64,000 nucleotides of DNA, from assembly GCF_006539185.1 (NCBI RefSeq), contig NZ_BJMN01000010.1:124001-188000 (forward strand). Reading direction: 5' to 3'. Under the pieces are notes generated by a model that did no database searches, was not told where the DNA came from, and was given only the letters and a program-made list of their open reading frames with translations. This DNA is from Streptomyces gardneri (GTDB taxonomy: Bacteria > Actinomycetota > Actinomycetes > Streptomycetales > Streptomycetaceae). Below are positions 63,242-64,000 of this stretch, piece by piece (position 1 is the first letter of the stretch; the number at the start of each line of letters is the position of its first letter). A program made the translations under genes and the position numbers.

Positions 63242-63490
63242 GTGCAGCAGGACAAGCAGCCCGAGTACGGACCCGTGGTCTTCCGGGACCGGTCGGCCGG
63301 GTACGCCTTTCTGACCCGGTCCACCGCGACCAGCGAGCGGACCATCGAGTGGGACGACGGGGAGACGTACCCGGTGATCGACGTGGAGATCTCCTCCGAG
63401 AGCCATCCCTTCTTCACCGGCACGGCCCGGACCGTGGACTCCGAGGGCCGGATCGCGAAGTTCGAGCGCCGCTTCGGCGAAGGGAGTTAG
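63242..63490 (+). CDS. rpmE2: 50S ribosomal protein L31 type B (zinc-independent)
   Basis: 82 aa. [73 protein letters not shown] is the full L31 fold of the B form. The CxxC zinc ligands of type A are absent, as expected. These paralogues replace the zinc form of L31 on ribosomes under zinc starvation, normally under Zur control. The GTG start has GAGGAGG just upstream. I could not find a convincing Zur box in the 150 bp before it, nor other zinc-free ribosomal genes nearby. It is a single gene. Confidence 0.93.
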   Translation: MQQDKQPEYGPVVFRDRSAGYAFLTRSTATSERTIEWDDGETYPVIDVEISSESHPFFTGTARTVDSEGRIAKFERRFGEGS

Positions 63491-63565
63491 CGGCCCGGTC
63501 GGTCTCCGAGGAGTCGGTGCCCGAGGGACCCACCCCGAGGAACCCATCCGAGAAACCGTCCGTGA

Positions 63566-63588
63566 AACTGGCCAGAAGGTGGCCAGTT
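63566..63588. promoter_or_regulatory. Perfect inverted repeat upstream of the NmrA-like gene
   Basis: AACTGGCCA (63566-63574) and TGGCCAGTT (63580-63588), 9-bp perfect arms with a GAAGG centre, 75 bp before the GTG. It could be an operator, or a terminator for rpmE2 76 nt upstream. There is no U-run, and oxidoreductases of this type are often controlled by HxlR/MarR-type repressors with such sites. Confidence 0.5.
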
Positions 63589-63662
63589 CCCCTTCCAGGA
63601 TGAGGTCACGAAGACGGCGGGGCGCCAGCGCACCGCCGCGGACCCTCGGAAGGGGAACTGCT

Positions 63663-64000
63663 GTGATCGTGGTGACCGGAGCGACCGGAAACGTCGGACG
63701 ACCGCTGGTGGAGGCACTGGCCGCAGCTGGTGAGGAGGTCACGGCGGTGAGCCGCCGGCCCGCCGACGGGCTGCCCGCCGGTGTGGTCCACCGGCGGGGT
63801 GATCTGGCCGATGTGGACGGCCTCAAGGAGTTGTTCGAGGGCGCCGAGGCCGTCTATCTGCTCGTCGCGGGCCTCGGGGACACCCTGCGGCCGCGCGAGA
63901 TCGTGGCGGCGGCGTTGGCGGGCGGGGTGCGGCGCCTCGTCCTCCAGTCCTCCCAGCTGGTGGGCACGCGGCACGATTCCGTGTCCCACGCCTTCCTCCG
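63663..64000 (+). CDS. NmrA-like NAD(P)H-binding oxidoreductase (3' end outside window)
   Basis: 112 codons visible, open to the window edge. VIVVTGATGNVGRPLVEALAAAGEEVTAVSRRP is the Rossmann GxxGxxG of atypical short-chain dehydrogenases (NmrA/QOR2/YtfG type), followed by GDLADVDGLKELFEGAEAVYLLV and RRLVLQSSQLVG. It may be a quinone reductase or a redox sensor lacking catalysis; the substrate part is missing. The GTG at 63663 has GGAAGGGGA 7 nt upstream. A palindrome at 63566-63588 suggests specific regulation. Confidence 0.85.
   Translation, partial: MIVVTGATGNVGRPLVEALAAAGEEVTAVSRRPADGLPAGVVHRRGDLADVDGLKELFEGAEAVYLLVAGLGDTLRPREIVAAALAGGVRRLVLQSSQLVGTRHDSVSHAFL

Overview
The window is about 64 kb of very GC-rich, densely packed DNA. 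Frequent GTG starts, 4-nt ATGA/GTGA overlaps, a c-di-AMP riboswitch in front of a LysM cell-wall hydrolase, and a Streptomyces-type contractile injection cluster all point to a Streptomyces chromosome. I see no tRNA, rRNA, CRISPR array, transposase or phage integrase.

Layout. 1-9 kb: tail of a large regulator, an ECF sigma factor with its partner membrane protein, a saccharopine dehydrogenase-like reductase divergent from a TetR regulator, a TetR-controlled MFS pump, and an NAD-dependent DNA ligase. 9.0-10.6 kb: the ligase is divergent from a Rox-type (rifampin) flavin monooxygenase. The gap holds a CTTGC-G-GCAAG dyad matching the rifamycin-associated element as I remember it; this dyad also overlaps the -35 of the best ligase promoter. 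10.9-28.9 kb: a complete-looking extracellular-type contractile injection system (eCIS). It runs LuxR regulator, cap and AAA+ ATPase, strong terminator, opposite-strand membrane protein (CisA-like), then a 12-gene operon for sheath, tube, a long disordered VQR-repeat protein, hub, spike and baseplate, ending in a zinc-ribbon membrane protein. 29-32.5 kb: an unrecognised 703-aa protein and a secreted alginate lyase-like enzyme. 32.7-36.2 kb: oxidative-stress genes (thiol peroxidase; Fur-family repressor divergent from katG, with a dyad inside the katG promoter).

36.2-42.8 kb: a MacB-like efflux operon (lipoprotein, HlyD-like adaptor, ATPase, permease) divergent from a response regulator, histidine kinase and lipoprotein operon, which probably senses the envelope and controls it. 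42.8-48.1 kb: secreted alpha/beta hydrolase, GAPDH, GlxA-type regulator, secreted serine hydrolase, GNAT. 48.2-51.9 kb: an aldolase-SIS isomerase-DeoR sugar cassette bracketed by two gene wrecks (flavin monooxygenase tail, MFS pump tail). 52-56.2 kb: Tat-exported phospholipase C, a small hypothetical gene, and a ydaO-type riboswitch with its LysM/transglycosylase gene. 56.2-60.3 kb: a stress/dormancy-like minus-strand run (phosphoribosyltransferase-hydrolase fusion, LURP-one protein, double UspA, alpha/beta hydrolase). 60.5-64 kb: a multisensor SpoIIE-type phosphatase, zinc-independent ribosomal protein L31 (type B), and a truncated NmrA-like reductase.

The two most rewarding signals are the shared RAE-like ligase/rox promoter region and the symmetric divergent promoter of the eCIS cluster. 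In the latter, a 14-bp motif is repeated exactly in inverted orientation and sits at -42.5 of a predicted leaderless cisA transcript.
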